In this document: one piece after another, positions 43,948 to 53,073 of the stretch
Numbering within the stretch: the first letter of the stretch is position 1
Layout of the letters: each line of letters starts with the position of its first letter
Assembly (NCBI GenBank): GCA_963721075.1
Contig: CAVRHV010000013.1
Coordinates: 62,001-126,000, forward strand
Reading direction: 5' to 3'
DNA from: DATFVA01 sp963721075
GTDB taxonomy: Bacteria; Bacteroidota; Ignavibacteria; Ignavibacteriales; Ignavibacteriaceae
Length of the DNA: 64,000 bases
Position numbers and translations under genes: made by a program
Notes under the pieces: model-generated
Databases searched by the model: none
Seen by the model: the letters and a program-made list of their open reading frames with translations, nothing else
What the model was told of the DNA's origin: nothing

Positions 43948-44364
43948 TTAGAAATATGGTAGAACTACTGTAGTCTGATCACCCGTTCCTGTATCAAATA
44001 TATCAATGTGCACACCATCGCCGCCGGGAGTTATGTCAATTGAATAATCGCCCAGGTCATAGTGTCCTTCTGTTAAGCCGGCTTCACCAAAAACATTCGT
44101 CAGCAGCTGTCTTGAAAGCTGACTCAGTATCTGGCGGTTCAGACTGTTCTTAAAATCGTCAAGCGGATTCTGTGAATAGGGATTGTAGGAACTTGATCCC
44201 GAAGTAAATCCGTTCTGAGCCTGTGCTTCACTTAGTAATGTCTGTCCGTTGAAATAATATCCCCCGAATGAAGGGTTAACAGGAGTATAAATGAGCTGCT
44301 GTGCCGATACATCAGCAGCGGCAAAAAAGATCAATACGATTATTGCTAAACCAATTTTTTTCAT
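43948..44364 (-). CDS. csgF: Curli assembly protein CsgF
   Basis: This is a 138-residue exported protein with a signal peptide of about 21 residues. The mature N-terminus LIYTPVNPSFGGYYFNG is the conserved CsgF region that sits inside the CsgG pore, including NPSFGG. The rest is low complexity (SSSYNPYSQNP), then a C-terminal beta region GDGVHIDIFDTGTGDQTTVVL. CsgF links the secreted nucleator to the pore. GAGGAAAG lies before the ATG, and the gene is 16 bases from csgG and 14 bases from csgE, so all three are one transcript. Confidence 0.92.
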   Translation of the reverse strand: MKKIGLAIIVLIFFAAADVSAQQLIYTPVNPSFGGYYFNGQTLLSEAQAQNGFTSGSSSYNPYSQNPLDDFKNSLNRQILSQLSRQLLTNVFGEAGLTEGHYDLGDYSIDITPGGDGVHIDIFDTGTGDQTTVVLPYF

Positions 44365-44378
44365 TCTTTCCTCACTCT

Positions 44379-45242
44379 TTAAAAGATTCCCGAGCCCTGC
44401 AGATCATCTCCTGCAAGCTGCTTCTGTATTGCTTCATAGTTCTGAATGTAATTAAATGATAGTTCCACACCATACTGCGCCATAGCTTCGATAACATCAT
44501 AACGCGGCTGCAGTATCTGCTGAAATATCTCGTTGTCGTTTATCTTTATAGTTACCTGAGTACCAAGCTGCGGCAGAGGCTTTTCCTCTATTATTATTGT
44601 GTAATCTCCGAAATTATCAGGAGGCTGCCAGTTTGAATAGAACAGGTCATAAAAATCGTGACCAATTTTAGTCTGGGTCTGGTCTACTATCAACCCTTCT
44701 ATTTCTATGTCCCTAAATGTTTTTTTCTGAATTTTCCCCGTAAATACTTTAAGGGTGTCTTCATTGAATAAAGTACTGTCTTTTAATATTTCCTGAACAA
44801 AATTTGGATTCTGGATCTGAAGTCGTTGATAAGGTTTAATAACATCCGGATTAACTATCTCACCTTTATTATTCATGAAAATTCTCTTCCATTCATTCGG
44901 ATCATTATACACACTTTTTTTCTTCGCGATTTCCCAGAGATTATCACCTGGCTTTACGATATAATCGATAACCGGATGTTCCATATCCCATTGCCTGAGT
45001 TTTTCAGGCAGGACCTCATATACTAATTTTTGAAATGCCGGTAGTGAACTCATTTTTAGTAATTGTAGTGAATCGACTATCCCTGAATAATATTGTAAAG
45101 TGCTGTCCCTGCTGTCTATTTTCTCAACCAGGCTCTTTAAATATTGCTGATAAGCTATGTAGCTTGAGTCAGATACATTTTGAGCATTTATAAAAGAGCT
45201 GTAGAGCAGGAGTAAAAATCCTGCCGTAATAATTTTCCTCAT
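44379..45242 (-). CDS. csgE: LysM domain-CsgE fusion protein (curli secretion gatekeeper)
   Basis: This 287-residue exported protein has a signal peptide of about 20 residues. A LysM peptidoglycan-binding domain follows at about 95-145 (DYIVKPGDNLWEIAKK, then VIKPYQRLQI). The C-terminal half matches CsgE: EIEGLIVDQTQTKIGHDFYD, SNWQPPDNFGDYTIIIEEKP and IFQQILQPRYD. CsgE caps the periplasmic side of CsgG and controls which substrates pass. Here LysM would fix it to peptidoglycan. E. coli CsgE has about 130 residues and no LysM. The start at 45242 is chosen because only it gives a signal peptide. Confidence 0.85.
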   Translation of the reverse strand: MRKIITAGFLLLLYSSFINAQNVSDSSYIAYQQYLKSLVEKIDSRDSTLQYYSGIVDSLQLLKMSSLPAFQKLVYEVLPEKLRQWDMEHPVIDYIVKPGDNLWEIAKKKSVYNDPNEWKRIFMNNKGEIVNPDVIKPYQRLQIQNPNFVQEILKDSTLFNEDTLKVFTGKIQKKTFRDIEIEGLIVDQTQTKIGHDFYDLFYSNWQPPDNFGDYTIIIEEKPLPQLGTQVTIKINDNEIFQQILQPRYDVIEAMAQYGVELSFNYIQNYEAIQKQLAGDDLQGSGIF

Positions 45243-45332
45243 TAGCTGATCATCAATCTTCTCTATAAAAGAAGAACCCTCGTATTTGGAAGGAATCGAA
45301 ATTCCCTCAGTTCCAAAGCCTGTATTTATATT

Positions 45333-45348
45333 GTCAAAGTGTATGCCA
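45333..45348 (-). promoter_or_regulatory. Weak sigma-54-like -24/-12 site upstream of csgE
   Basis: On the minus strand the sequence reads TGGCATACACTTTGAC. It matches the -24 GG and the TTG before -12 of TGGCACGN4TTGCW, with correct spacing, but has GA in place of the near-invariant GC. It lies about 90 bases before csgE. A sigma-54 activator is encoded just upstream, which makes it worth testing. Confidence 0.25.
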
Positions 45349-45435
45349 GTTCGAATCAACTAGATTTGTCGTTAATGTCAATTAGATGAGACAAACCCAG
45401 TAAACTAATTTTACCCGGTGGTAAATTAATTTTAC

Positions 45436-45891
45436 TTATAGAACACTCACAGTATGAACTTCCTTTGCAATTCTATCGTAATCCGGAAAATAAAATCTGT
45501 TTCCCTGTATACTCATTTCATACGATACATAATCTCTGGCGGTTGAAAATTCCATTTCAATGGATTCTTCAATAAAGATTTTATCAAGGGAGATTATTTC
45601 CAGCACTTTGTCGACATAGAAGGATATCTTCTGTCCGTAAACTTCGAGAAAAAGAACCCGGCATGAATCCATCGTTTTATCAGGCTCAACCGAGTAATAA
45701 CCAGCAAAGTTTACTGTTAAATATTTACGTTCCGAAAATTCATGGGTCAGTCTGTTTCCAACTCTGTCAGTTTTCACTTCTTCCGGTTTCATAATAGCCG
45801 AAATGAGTTTTAGATCAGTACAGAATTCTTTTTCTCCTATCTGAAAAATGAGGAGACCCGAGATATTTTCTATAGATGCAGAAGAAGACAT
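45436..45891 (-). CDS. Degenerate CheW-like protein
   Basis: This 151-residue soluble protein has the CheW outline. It starts with GLLIFQIGEKEFCTDLKLIS (CheW proteins start with L-x-F-x-I/L-G then a helix). A later strand-rich part, CRVLFLEVYGQKISFYVDKV, then LEIISL, matches the second CheW lobe. The usual GxxNLRG and PVVDLR motifs are missing, so it is divergent. CheW links chemoreceptors to CheA, but no receptors or cheA are in view. It lies between the sigma-54 regulator and the curli genes on one strand, so it may tune curli production rather than motility. Confidence 0.55.
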   Translation of the reverse strand: MSSSASIENISGLLIFQIGEKEFCTDLKLISAIMKPEEVKTDRVGNRLTHEFSERKYLTVNFAGYYSVEPDKTMDSCRVLFLEVYGQKISFYVDKVLEIISLDKIFIEESIEMEFSTARDYVSYEMSIQGNRFYFPDYDRIAKEVHTVSVL

Positions 45892-46069
45892 AATACAGGA
45901 ATATTTTCCTGATAATATTGATTGTGAATTTCCCTCACTATTTTTTTGACAATTTATATACCAATGGGAAATGTGTGAATTAAGATTAAAATCGCAGTTC
46001 AGGAGGACTTCGGCTGGGCAAATTCTATTACCCCGGGGTAAAAGAATTTACTCCCCCTGATTAGAAAGT

Positions 46070-47422
46070 TTAATTTCTTGAAATGTTGTACTCTTTGATT
46101 TTGTTATTGAGAGTTGGTTTTGAAATCCCGAGGATGGTGTAGGCTTTCTTTTTATTCCAGTTTACAGAGTTCAGGACTTCAATAATATGTTCTTTCTCAA
46201 CATCTGCTAATGAGAGATTCTGATGGTCAGAGACAGCCGCTTTGGAAGGACTCTCCTGCAGAAGTATATTTTGTTTCTCCAGTACATCCCCTTTGGAAAG
46301 CACAACCGCCTGAAGAAGAATATTCTCCAGTTCTCTAACATTCCCTATCCAGGGATAATTCTGAAGCATCTCCATCACTTCGAAGGGAATCTTCCGTACT
46401 TTCTTATGAAGTTCATTATTTATTTTTTTGAGGAAGTGTACGACAAGCTCAGGTATATCTTCCTTCCTTTCCCGGAGAGGAGGTATGTTGATAGATAAAA
46501 CCTTTAGTCTGTAATATAGATCCTCCCTGAATTTCCCCTGATTTACCAATTCTTCAAGATTTCTGTTGGTTGCGGTTATAATTCTCGCTTTCATAGGAAG
46601 GATGCTTTCACCACCTACTTTGTCAAACTCTCTTTCCTGGATTACCCTCAGAAGCTTAACCTGCAGATCGGCCGAAATCTCAGATATTTCATCCAGGAAT
46701 ATAGTACCCTCTCCCGCCAATTCGAATTTTCCCTTTTTATCTTTTACTGCGCCAGTGAAGGATCCTCTGACGTGGCCGAACAATTCACTCTCCAGAAGTG
46801 ATTCAGATAATGCGGTACAATTAACGGGAATAAATGGCTGGTCTTTCGTTATACCGGAGTAGTGTATTACTCTGGAGATCAATTCTTTACCTGTCCCGCT
46901 TTCGCCCTGCACTAAAACTGTTACTCTATTCATAGAAACCTGACCAACCAGCTTAAATATCTCCTTCATCTGACGTGATTTACCAATAGATTTATTTTTT
47001 ATGTCATATTTTTCAAAGTCCTCCTCAATTGCGACAGCCAGCCTTTCACTCAGACTTTTACTTTCAAGTGAACGTTTAATCAGGGCTTTGAACCTTGGTG
47101 TATCTATTGGTTTTTCTATGTAGTCGTAGGCACCCAGCTGCATAGCCCTGATTGTTGAATCTATATCCTCGTACGCAGTCATAATTATACACGGGATATT
47201 GCTGTCTATTTTCTTTATCCTCTCGAGAACTTCAAGTCCGTCTACCTCAGGCATCTTAAGATCTGTAATAACAAGATCGGGATGTTCAGTATGAACGTAT
47301 TGAATACCATCCATTCCGTTTGAAGCCGTAGCAACTTTATAATTCATAGTCGACAGGAAAATCTTTAAAGATTCCAGGATGGAGACTTCATCATCTATTA
47401 AAAGTATTTTTTCCATAATCAT
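46070..47422 (-). CDS. Sigma-54-dependent response regulator (NtrC family)
   Basis: This 450-residue protein has three domains. A receiver lies at about 1-120, with the phosphorylated Asp in ITDLKMPE near residue 54. The AAA+ sigma-54 interaction domain follows at about 140-370, with Walker A GESGTGKE, the sigma-54-contact loop GSFTGA in place of the usual GAFTGA, and Walker B TIFLDEIS. A C-terminal Fis-type helix-turn-helix ends the protein (NWNKKKAYTILGISKPTLNNK). Its ATG overlaps the stop of the upstream kinase gene (ATGA). It should activate sigma-54 promoters, with the curli genes downstream the likely targets. Confidence 0.93.
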   Translation of the reverse strand: MIMEKILLIDDEVSILESLKIFLSTMNYKVATASNGMDGIQYVHTEHPDLVITDLKMPEVDGLEVLERIKKIDSNIPCIIMTAYEDIDSTIRAMQLGAYDYIEKPIDTPRFKALIKRSLESKSLSERLAVAIEEDFEKYDIKNKSIGKSRQMKEIFKLVGQVSMNRVTVLVQGESGTGKELISRVIHYSGITKDQPFIPVNCTALSESLLESELFGHVRGSFTGAVKDKKGKFELAGEGTIFLDEISEISADLQVKLLRVIQEREFDKVGGESILPMKARIITATNRNLEELVNQGKFREDLYYRLKVLSINIPPLRERKEDIPELVVHFLKKINNELHKKVRKIPFEVMEMLQNYPWIGNVRELENILLQAVVLSKGDVLEKQNILLQESPSKAAVSDHQNLSLADVEKEHIIEVLNSVNWNKKKAYTILGISKPTLNNKIKEYNISRN

Positions 47423-48909
47423 GCCAGCGGTAATGAAACCTGGAAGATAGTATTTCCGGGTTCAGAGAAAATTAATGAAACGGAACCGTTATGATTTTCA
47501 ATAATCTGCTGGACTATAGATAGTCCAAGTCCGGTACCGGTCTGCTTTGTAGTATAAAACGGTTCAAAAATCCTTTTGGCTGTCTTTATACCTCGTCCTG
47601 TGTCGCGGATGAATATCCGGTGCATCTTTCGTTTAATATCAGGAACAGATAGAAATTCAATTTCACCATTTTCACCTATTGCCTCGATACTGTTCTCAAT
47701 CAGTTGATGAAACAAAGTATTGATTTCGAGCGGATCCCCTTTGATGGGATCTTCGCTTACCTGACTGATAATTCTGATTTTCTGTTTCTCAAGCACCGGA
47801 GCGAGGAGTTCAATAACCTGTGTCAATATTTTATCCGGAAATACTTTCTGAAAAAGAGTTTCCCGCTGCTTCGAAAATTGCAGAACATCCTTTAACAGGT
47901 TATCAAGACGTTTAATTTCTTTATTTATGATACGAAACGAGTCTGAATAACCGCTCTCGCTTTTCATCTGCTCCATCAGCACTTCGATATTCAGCTTAAT
48001 TGCCGTCAATGGTGATTTGATTTCATGTGACAAATAGCTTGTCATTCTTCCCAGGGACGCTAGGGTTTCAGAGCGTTTTAACTTTTCTTCGGCGGCTTTC
48101 TTTTCGGTAATATCTTCCTTCACTCCCACAAAATGAGTTATCTCACCTTTTGAGTTTTTTATAGGTGATATAATAGCATGCTCGTGGAAGAAAGTGCCGT
48201 CTTTCTTTTTATTAGTAAACTCACCCGACCATTCTTTTCCCGAGAGTATTGTCGACCATAACTCCGCGTATTCTTCCGGTGACTTACTACCCGATTTTAA
48301 TATCCTGGGAGTCTTCCCGATAATTTCTTCGGACGTGTAGCCGGTTACTTCAACAAACTTGGGATTTACGTACTCAACAGTGCCTTCTTTATCTGTAATA
48401 ATGATGGCTGCCGGGTTTTGTTCTACTGCTTTTGATAGTTTCCTGATCTTTTCTTCAGCTTTCAGCTGCCCGGTCATATCCTTTGCAATTCCAATGTTAC
48501 CGATAGCATTGCCATTCTCATCCTTAACCACAGAAGTTTCCAGTTTAATAAAAAACCTTTCTCCGCTACTGGTGATGTTCAACAGTTGCCCGGTCCATCT
48601 TGAACCGCCTTTGATAATCGGGCAAGTATCCTGCGGATTGGGACTCAGAATAGAAGGGGTTTTTCCCAGCACTTCTTCTTCGGTATATCCATATCTGTCC
48701 AGGAATGCCTGGTTTACAAATATAAACCTGTCCTCTTTATCGGTGATGGTAACCATTTCTGAAATGCTGTCAATTGAATGTTCAAGAAGCTTCAATTTAT
48801 CTTCATATTCGGCGGAAAATGGTAAGGAAGTTTTTATGGAATAGACATTATCTTTAAAAGAATCTCTGAGCTGGAATGCACCCTCCGTTTTGCTGATTTT
48901 TCCATTCAT
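47419..48909 (-). CDS. PAS-domain sensor histidine kinase
   Basis: This 496-residue soluble kinase has two PAS domains at about 45-150 and 165-275. Each has a typical PAS opening (MVTITDKEDRFIFVNQAF and IIITDKEGTVEYVNPKF), each followed by a PAC motif (NIGIAKDMT and FVGVKEDIT). HisKA follows with the phosphorylated His near residue 296 in SHEIKSPLTA. The ATPase domain has the N box (HQLIENSIEAI), DTGRGI, and a G2 box in KQTGTGLGLSIV. No transmembrane helix is visible, so it senses a cytosolic signal, perhaps through the PAS domains. Coupled with the next gene, the two form a two-component pair. Confidence 0.93.
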   Translation of the reverse strand: MNGKISKTEGAFQLRDSFKDNVYSIKTSLPFSAEYEDKLKLLEHSIDSISEMVTITDKEDRFIFVNQAFLDRYGYTEEEVLGKTPSILSPNPQDTCPIIKGGSRWTGQLLNITSSGERFFIKLETSVVKDENGNAIGNIGIAKDMTGQLKAEEKIRKLSKAVEQNPAAIIITDKEGTVEYVNPKFVEVTGYTSEEIIGKTPRILKSGSKSPEEYAELWSTILSGKEWSGEFTNKKKDGTFFHEHAIISPIKNSKGEITHFVGVKEDITEKKAAEEKLKRSETLASLGRMTSYLSHEIKSPLTAIKLNIEVLMEQMKSESGYSDSFRIINKEIKRLDNLLKDVLQFSKQRETLFQKVFPDKILTQVIELLAPVLEKQKIRIISQVSEDPIKGDPLEINTLFHQLIENSIEAIGENGEIEFLSVPDIKRKMHRIFIRDTGRGIKTAKRIFEPFYTTKQTGTGLGLSIVQQIIENHNGSVSLIFSEPGNTIFQVSLPLA

Positions 48910-49315
48910 CCGGATACCCCTTATAAAATTATTTTTGAATTTTAACAGTTCCCAATTTACCCGTTATTCAGTGTAGTTTGTTAATCAAAATTTCACTGTG
49001 ATTGGAAATGAACATAATCAATTCCGCTCTTATTTTCCATAAAAATTCGTGCCGCACAGTAAATTTTTTTTACCTTTAAATAAGTAGTCATAATGTTCCC
49101 TATTCTGATATTATAAAATATTTAAAGATATATGATTGTATGCTTGTCTCGCAATGATACTATTTGAGGTAATATTTTCCCAAAATGTTAACACGGATCA
49201 GTGAAAAATATACCGAAAGATTGTCTGGACCCGGAGGAATTATATTTTTCGAATGAAGGTAAAAAACTTTATTTTATATACAGCAATTTCAAATGTTTAC
49301 TCCAGAGGGAATTCA
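48910..49315. other. Divergent intergenic region between the sensor kinase and coaD
   Basis: This 406-base AT-rich region should hold the promoters of both flanking genes. I found no coding sequence, hairpin with a T-tract, or RNA gene. A GCC-containing stretch at about 49052 looks like half of a sigma-54 site but lacks the -12 GC. No clear TAnnTTTG was found. Confidence 0.4.
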
Positions 49316-49795
49316 ATGAAAAAAGTTATCTATCCGGGAACATTTGATCCGGTCACCTACGGACACATCGATATAATAAAAAGAGCAAAAGAACTTTTCG
49401 ATGCAGTAGTGGTTACGGTTGCTGTAAACCCCGGGAAGTCTCCCCTCTTTTCTCTGGATGAGAGAGTATATATGCTGAAAGAATCTTTAAAAGAGTTTGA
49501 TAACATCATCGTTGATTCTTTTGATGGGCTTGTAGTGGATCATGCTCACCAGGTTGGTGCATTGGGAATAATCAGGGGGCTGCGTGCTGTCAGTGATTTT
49601 GAATATGAATTTCAGATGGCTCTAATGAACAGAAAACTCGCGAAGGATATTGCAACGATTTTCCTTATGCCCGGTGAGAAATATACTTATCTGAATTCTT
49701 CCATAATTCGCAATCTCGCGGAACTCCACAGCGACGTAAGTGAATTTGTTCCACCTGTTGTATCAGAAGAATTAAAAAAGAAATTTAAGAGCTGA
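49316..49795 (+). CDS. coaD: Pantetheine-phosphate adenylyltransferase
   Basis: This 159-residue nucleotidyltransferase makes dephospho-CoA from 4'-phosphopantetheine and ATP. Family features are YPGTFDPVTYGHIDII at the N-terminus (with the TFDPVTYGH nucleotide-binding signature), GLRAVSDFEYEFQMA, and the C-terminal YTYLNSSIIRNLAE, which carries the SSxxR ATP-binding loop. The ATG at 49316 follows AGAGGGA; an earlier start at 49253 would add a non-homologous extension. Length matches the family (about 160). Confidence 0.95.
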   Translation: MKKVIYPGTFDPVTYGHIDIIKRAKELFDAVVVTVAVNPGKSPLFSLDERVYMLKESLKEFDNIIVDSFDGLVVDHAHQVGALGIIRGLRAVSDFEYEFQMALMNRKLAKDIATIFLMPGEKYTYLNSSIIRNLAELHSDVSEFVPPVVSEELKKKFKS

Positions 49796-49880
49796 TTTCC
49801 TGTTAAGAATTTTCGTGTTGTCAATCATCCTTCTTACATCTATCACGTCTTCATAGTCGGATTTTTTAAACCTTATCCGC

Positions 49881-50810
49881 GTGGAAGGTAAGTCTAAAAA
49901 AGTAATCATCATCGCACTGCTGGGCAATCTGGCCATAGCAGTTAGCAAATTTATTGCAGCTGCTATCACCGGAAGCTCTGCAATCCTTTCGGAAGGAATT
50001 CACTCGGTTATAGATACAGGCAACGAGGGGTTAATGCTGCTGGGTCTCCACATGGCGAAGAAGCCTGCCGATGAACTGCATCCATTCGGACGCGGTAAAG
50101 AGGTTTATTTCTGGAGCTTTGTTGTGGCAATAATGATTTTCGCCGTAGGGAGCGGTGTTTCGGTGTATGAAGGTGTCCATAATCTCCTTCACCCTGAACC
50201 GATAAAAAACCCCGCTGTTAATTATATCGTAATCGGCATAGCATTTATCTTTGAGGGGACTTCATGGACCTATGCTTTAATCAACTTTAATAAAGAGAGG
50301 GGTAACCAAGGATTTTTCAGGGCCGCACATACTGCAAAAGACCCCTCAACTTTTATAGTGCTTTTTGAGGACAGCGCTGCATTAAGCGGCCTGCTTGCAG
50401 CTGGCCTGGGTATTTTTTTAGAGCAAATGACGGGAAATACTTTGTATGATTCACTTGCTTCAATCCTTATAGGATTAATCCTGGCCGTAACAGCAGCCTG
50501 GCTGGCCTATGAAACCAAGGGATTACTTATTGGGGAAAGTGCTCGGACCGAGATTGTTAAAGAGATTAAATCGGTTCTTAACAGCTTCGATTCCATAGAA
50601 CATATTAACGAGGTGCTTACAATGCATATGGGACCTCATTACATACTTGTAAATCTAAGTGTGGATTTTAAAGATTCTGTTACAGCCGGACAGGTTGAGA
50701 GCAATATTGAAGAAATGGATCAGAAAATTAAACAGAGGAACAGTGATATAAAAAGAATCTTTATTGAATCGGAAACATATACTAAAAAACAAAAGAATTG
50801 TCTTAATTGA
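49881..50810 (+). CDS. Cation diffusion facilitator family transporter
   Basis: This 309-residue inner-membrane protein has about six transmembrane helices and a cytosolic C-terminal domain. The first metal site is in SEGIHSVIDTGNE, where Ser, His and Asp line the pore. HPFGRGKEVYFWSF follows, the typical CDF loop. The second helix pair has VLFEDSAALSGLLAAGLG. CDF proteins export zinc, iron or other divalent metals against a proton gradient. The C-terminal IFIESETY is in the usual place. The GTG at 49881 is the first good start. The metal cannot be chosen from sequence alone. Confidence 0.88.
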   Translation: MEGKSKKVIIIALLGNLAIAVSKFIAAAITGSSAILSEGIHSVIDTGNEGLMLLGLHMAKKPADELHPFGRGKEVYFWSFVVAIMIFAVGSGVSVYEGVHNLLHPEPIKNPAVNYIVIGIAFIFEGTSWTYALINFNKERGNQGFFRAAHTAKDPSTFIVLFEDSAALSGLLAAGLGIFLEQMTGNTLYDSLASILIGLILAVTAAWLAYETKGLLIGESARTEIVKEIKSVLNSFDSIEHINEVLTMHMGPHYILVNLSVDFKDSVTAGQVESNIEEMDQKIKQRNSDIKRIFIESETYTKKQKNCLN

Positions 50811-50938
50811 TAATGCACAATTCTTGATCTTTGCATTCTAAATTTCTTGTAGTATATTTCAACCGGTTTAGAAAACACACTCTACAAACTTATTCCGGCT
50901 CATTTTTAACAATTTTTCTTTTAGAAAGGAGCATAACA

Positions 50939-52118
50939 TTGTTATCTGAGAGAGTCAACAGGATAATTGCGTCCCCTACGATGAAAGTTGCGGCAGAGGC
51001 GAAGAGATTGAAAGCAGAGGGGATAGATGTAATTGACTTAAGCGTCGGAGAACCCGGCTTTCCAACCCCTGCAAATATAAAAGAGGCCGGCAAGAGAGCC
51101 ATAGACGAGAATCATACAAGGTATACGATCAACGCGGGAACAGTTGAGCTCAGGAAGGCTATAGCGGACAAATTCAGAAAAGATAATAATCTGGATTATA
51201 AGCTTAGTGAAATCATAGTATCAAGCGGTGCCAAGCAAAGTATTTTTAATGCGATTCTATCAACCGTATCCAAAGATGATGAGGTAATTGTACCTGCTCC
51301 CTACTGGGTATCATATCCCGAAATGATCTCCCTGGCCGAAGGCAAAACAGTTGTAATCGAAACAACGGAGGAAAACGGTTTCAGGATTACCCCCGATCAG
51401 CTCGAAGCTGCAGTTACGCCGAAAACAAAATTGTTCATACTTTGTAATCCATCCAATCCTACCGGATCAGCTTATAACAGAAAACAGCTGGAAGCGATAG
51501 CCGAAGTAGTAAAGAAACATGATTTTCCTGTTATCTCCGATGAAATTTATGAAAAGCTGCTGTACGATAATTTTGAATTCATCAGTTTCGCTTCATTGAA
51601 CGAGGAGATGAAAAAACGAACAATACTCGTTAATGGTGTTAGTAAAACATATTCAATGACAGGCTGGAGAATCGGTTACACGGCAGGACCTGAAGAAGTA
51701 ATAAAAGCAATGGACAAAATCCAGAGTCACAGCACTTCCCATGCCTCATCAATATCCCAGCAGGCTACCATAGAATCACTTAACGGTCCCCACGAATATC
51801 TTAAACAGATGCAGAATGAGTTTCATAAAAGAAGGGATTATCCTGTACGAAAAACTGATGTCGATAAAAGGACTTTCCTGTTACAAACCTGAAGGAGCTT
51901 TTTATCTTTTCCCAAATTTCTCCTCGTATATGCATAAATCAATGAATGGCACTACCATTAACAATAGTCTTGACCTCGCAATGTATTTACTGAATGAAGC
52001 AAAAATTGCACTGGTACCGGGCAGCGCATTCGGGGCAGAGGGATTTATGAGATTCTCATATGCTACTTCAATAGAAAATTTGACGGATGCATCGGAAAGA
52101 TTGAAAGGAGGCACTTGA
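50939..52118 (+). CDS. aspC: Aspartate aminotransferase, class I (frameshifted in this sequence)
   Basis: With one base removed this is a 392-residue PLP-dependent transaminase of the class I/prephenate-aspartate type. Visible are DLSVGEPGFPTPANI at the substrate pocket, CNPSNPTGSAYN, SDEIYEKLLYD, the PLP lysine in VSKTYSMTGWRIGY, and GAFYLFPNFS near the end. The frame breaks at TATCCTGTAC; deleting one C at 51842-51843 joins RDY to LYEKLMSIKG. The TTG at 50939 is the likely start, seven bases after AAAGGAG. It overlaps the end of aroE on the opposite strand by 51 bases. Confidence 0.88.
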
Positions 52119-53007
52119 TAAACTAAGTTGACTAAGTTCCCCGATCATCATTTCAAGCGACCGGATAAGATCGGGCACAGGCATAGTTTCACCTGTCCAC
52201 AGCTGAAATGCCCTGGAAGCCTGGTTTACAAGCATTTCAGTTCCATTTATAACCTGGGCACCCTGCTTTGAAGCAATCGAAAGCAGTTTTGTTTTTGCAG
52301 GATTATAAACCAAATCAAATACGATCTGATCTTTAGAAAAATATTCCGGCTGTGAAATTACTGCTTCATCCGTTTCAGGATACATTCCTACGGGTGTGGC
52401 ATTTATTATCATCTTTGAATTTCTGAAAATCTCTCCCAGGTTATCGGGAAAAAGCTCAAAACATTTTATCGATTCGAATTTCATTCGTTCGGAAAAATAT
52501 TTTTTAAGGGATTCGGCTTTCTGTCCCGTCCTGTTAACAATGTTAATTCCCGAAGGCTTAAAATATTTTATCAGAGTATAGACTACTGCCCTTGCGCTTC
52601 CACCGGCACCTATTATGGTAATTTCTTTACCCGAGAGGCTGTTTTTATATGTATCCAGTGATTTCAGCACCCCGAACACGTCGGTATTATAACCGGTTAA
52701 TCTACCCAAGGTCATTCACAACGGTATTCACTGCCCCAACCCCTGCGGCCTCGTCTGAGACATTATTAAGGAGCTGCATGATATTCACTTTATGAGGAAT
52801 AGTAACATTGAATCCCTTAATACCGAGAGCAACCATTCCTTTTAATGCATTGCTCAGGTTGGCCGCCGGCACATCAAACGGAAGGTACAAATAGTCAAGT
52901 TTCTTCATATCGAACGCGACGTTATGAATAAAGGGAGAATAAGTCTGCTTAATGGGATGACCAATCAAGCCCACGAGCATAGTATTCATGTGAAGAGTAT
53001 TTTTCAT
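52068..53007 (-). CDS. aroE: Shikimate dehydrogenase (frameshifted in this sequence)
   Basis: With one base removed this is a 312-residue NADPH-dependent shikimate dehydrogenase of the aromatic amino acid pathway. The shikimate-binding SPFIHNVAF, FNVTIPHK with the catalytic Lys, and YNTDVFGV are all present. The NADPH loop is IIGAGGSARAVV and INATPVGM follows. The frame breaks at CTTGGGTAG; deleting one G (plus-strand CCC at 52705-52707) restores NDLGRLTGYNTD through the stop. The C-terminal extension past MMIGELSQL is antisense to aspC and is probably not conserved. Confidence 0.9.
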
Positions 53008-53073
53008 AAATTTTTTCGGGATAAATATTAAAGTACAGCTGTCAACCCGGAAATGACCAGCCGGGCAGACGGA

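Noticed and set aside
45349..45357. GTTCGAATC, similar to a tRNA T-loop
   Set aside because: The flanking bases do not form a T-stem, and no acceptor, D or anticodon arm is present. No tRNA gene was found anywhere in the window.
49040..49060. CGGCACG-like sequence on the minus strand before the sensor kinase gene
   Set aside because: It looks like the -24 half of a sigma-54 site, but the -12 GC is missing, so it is not supported.
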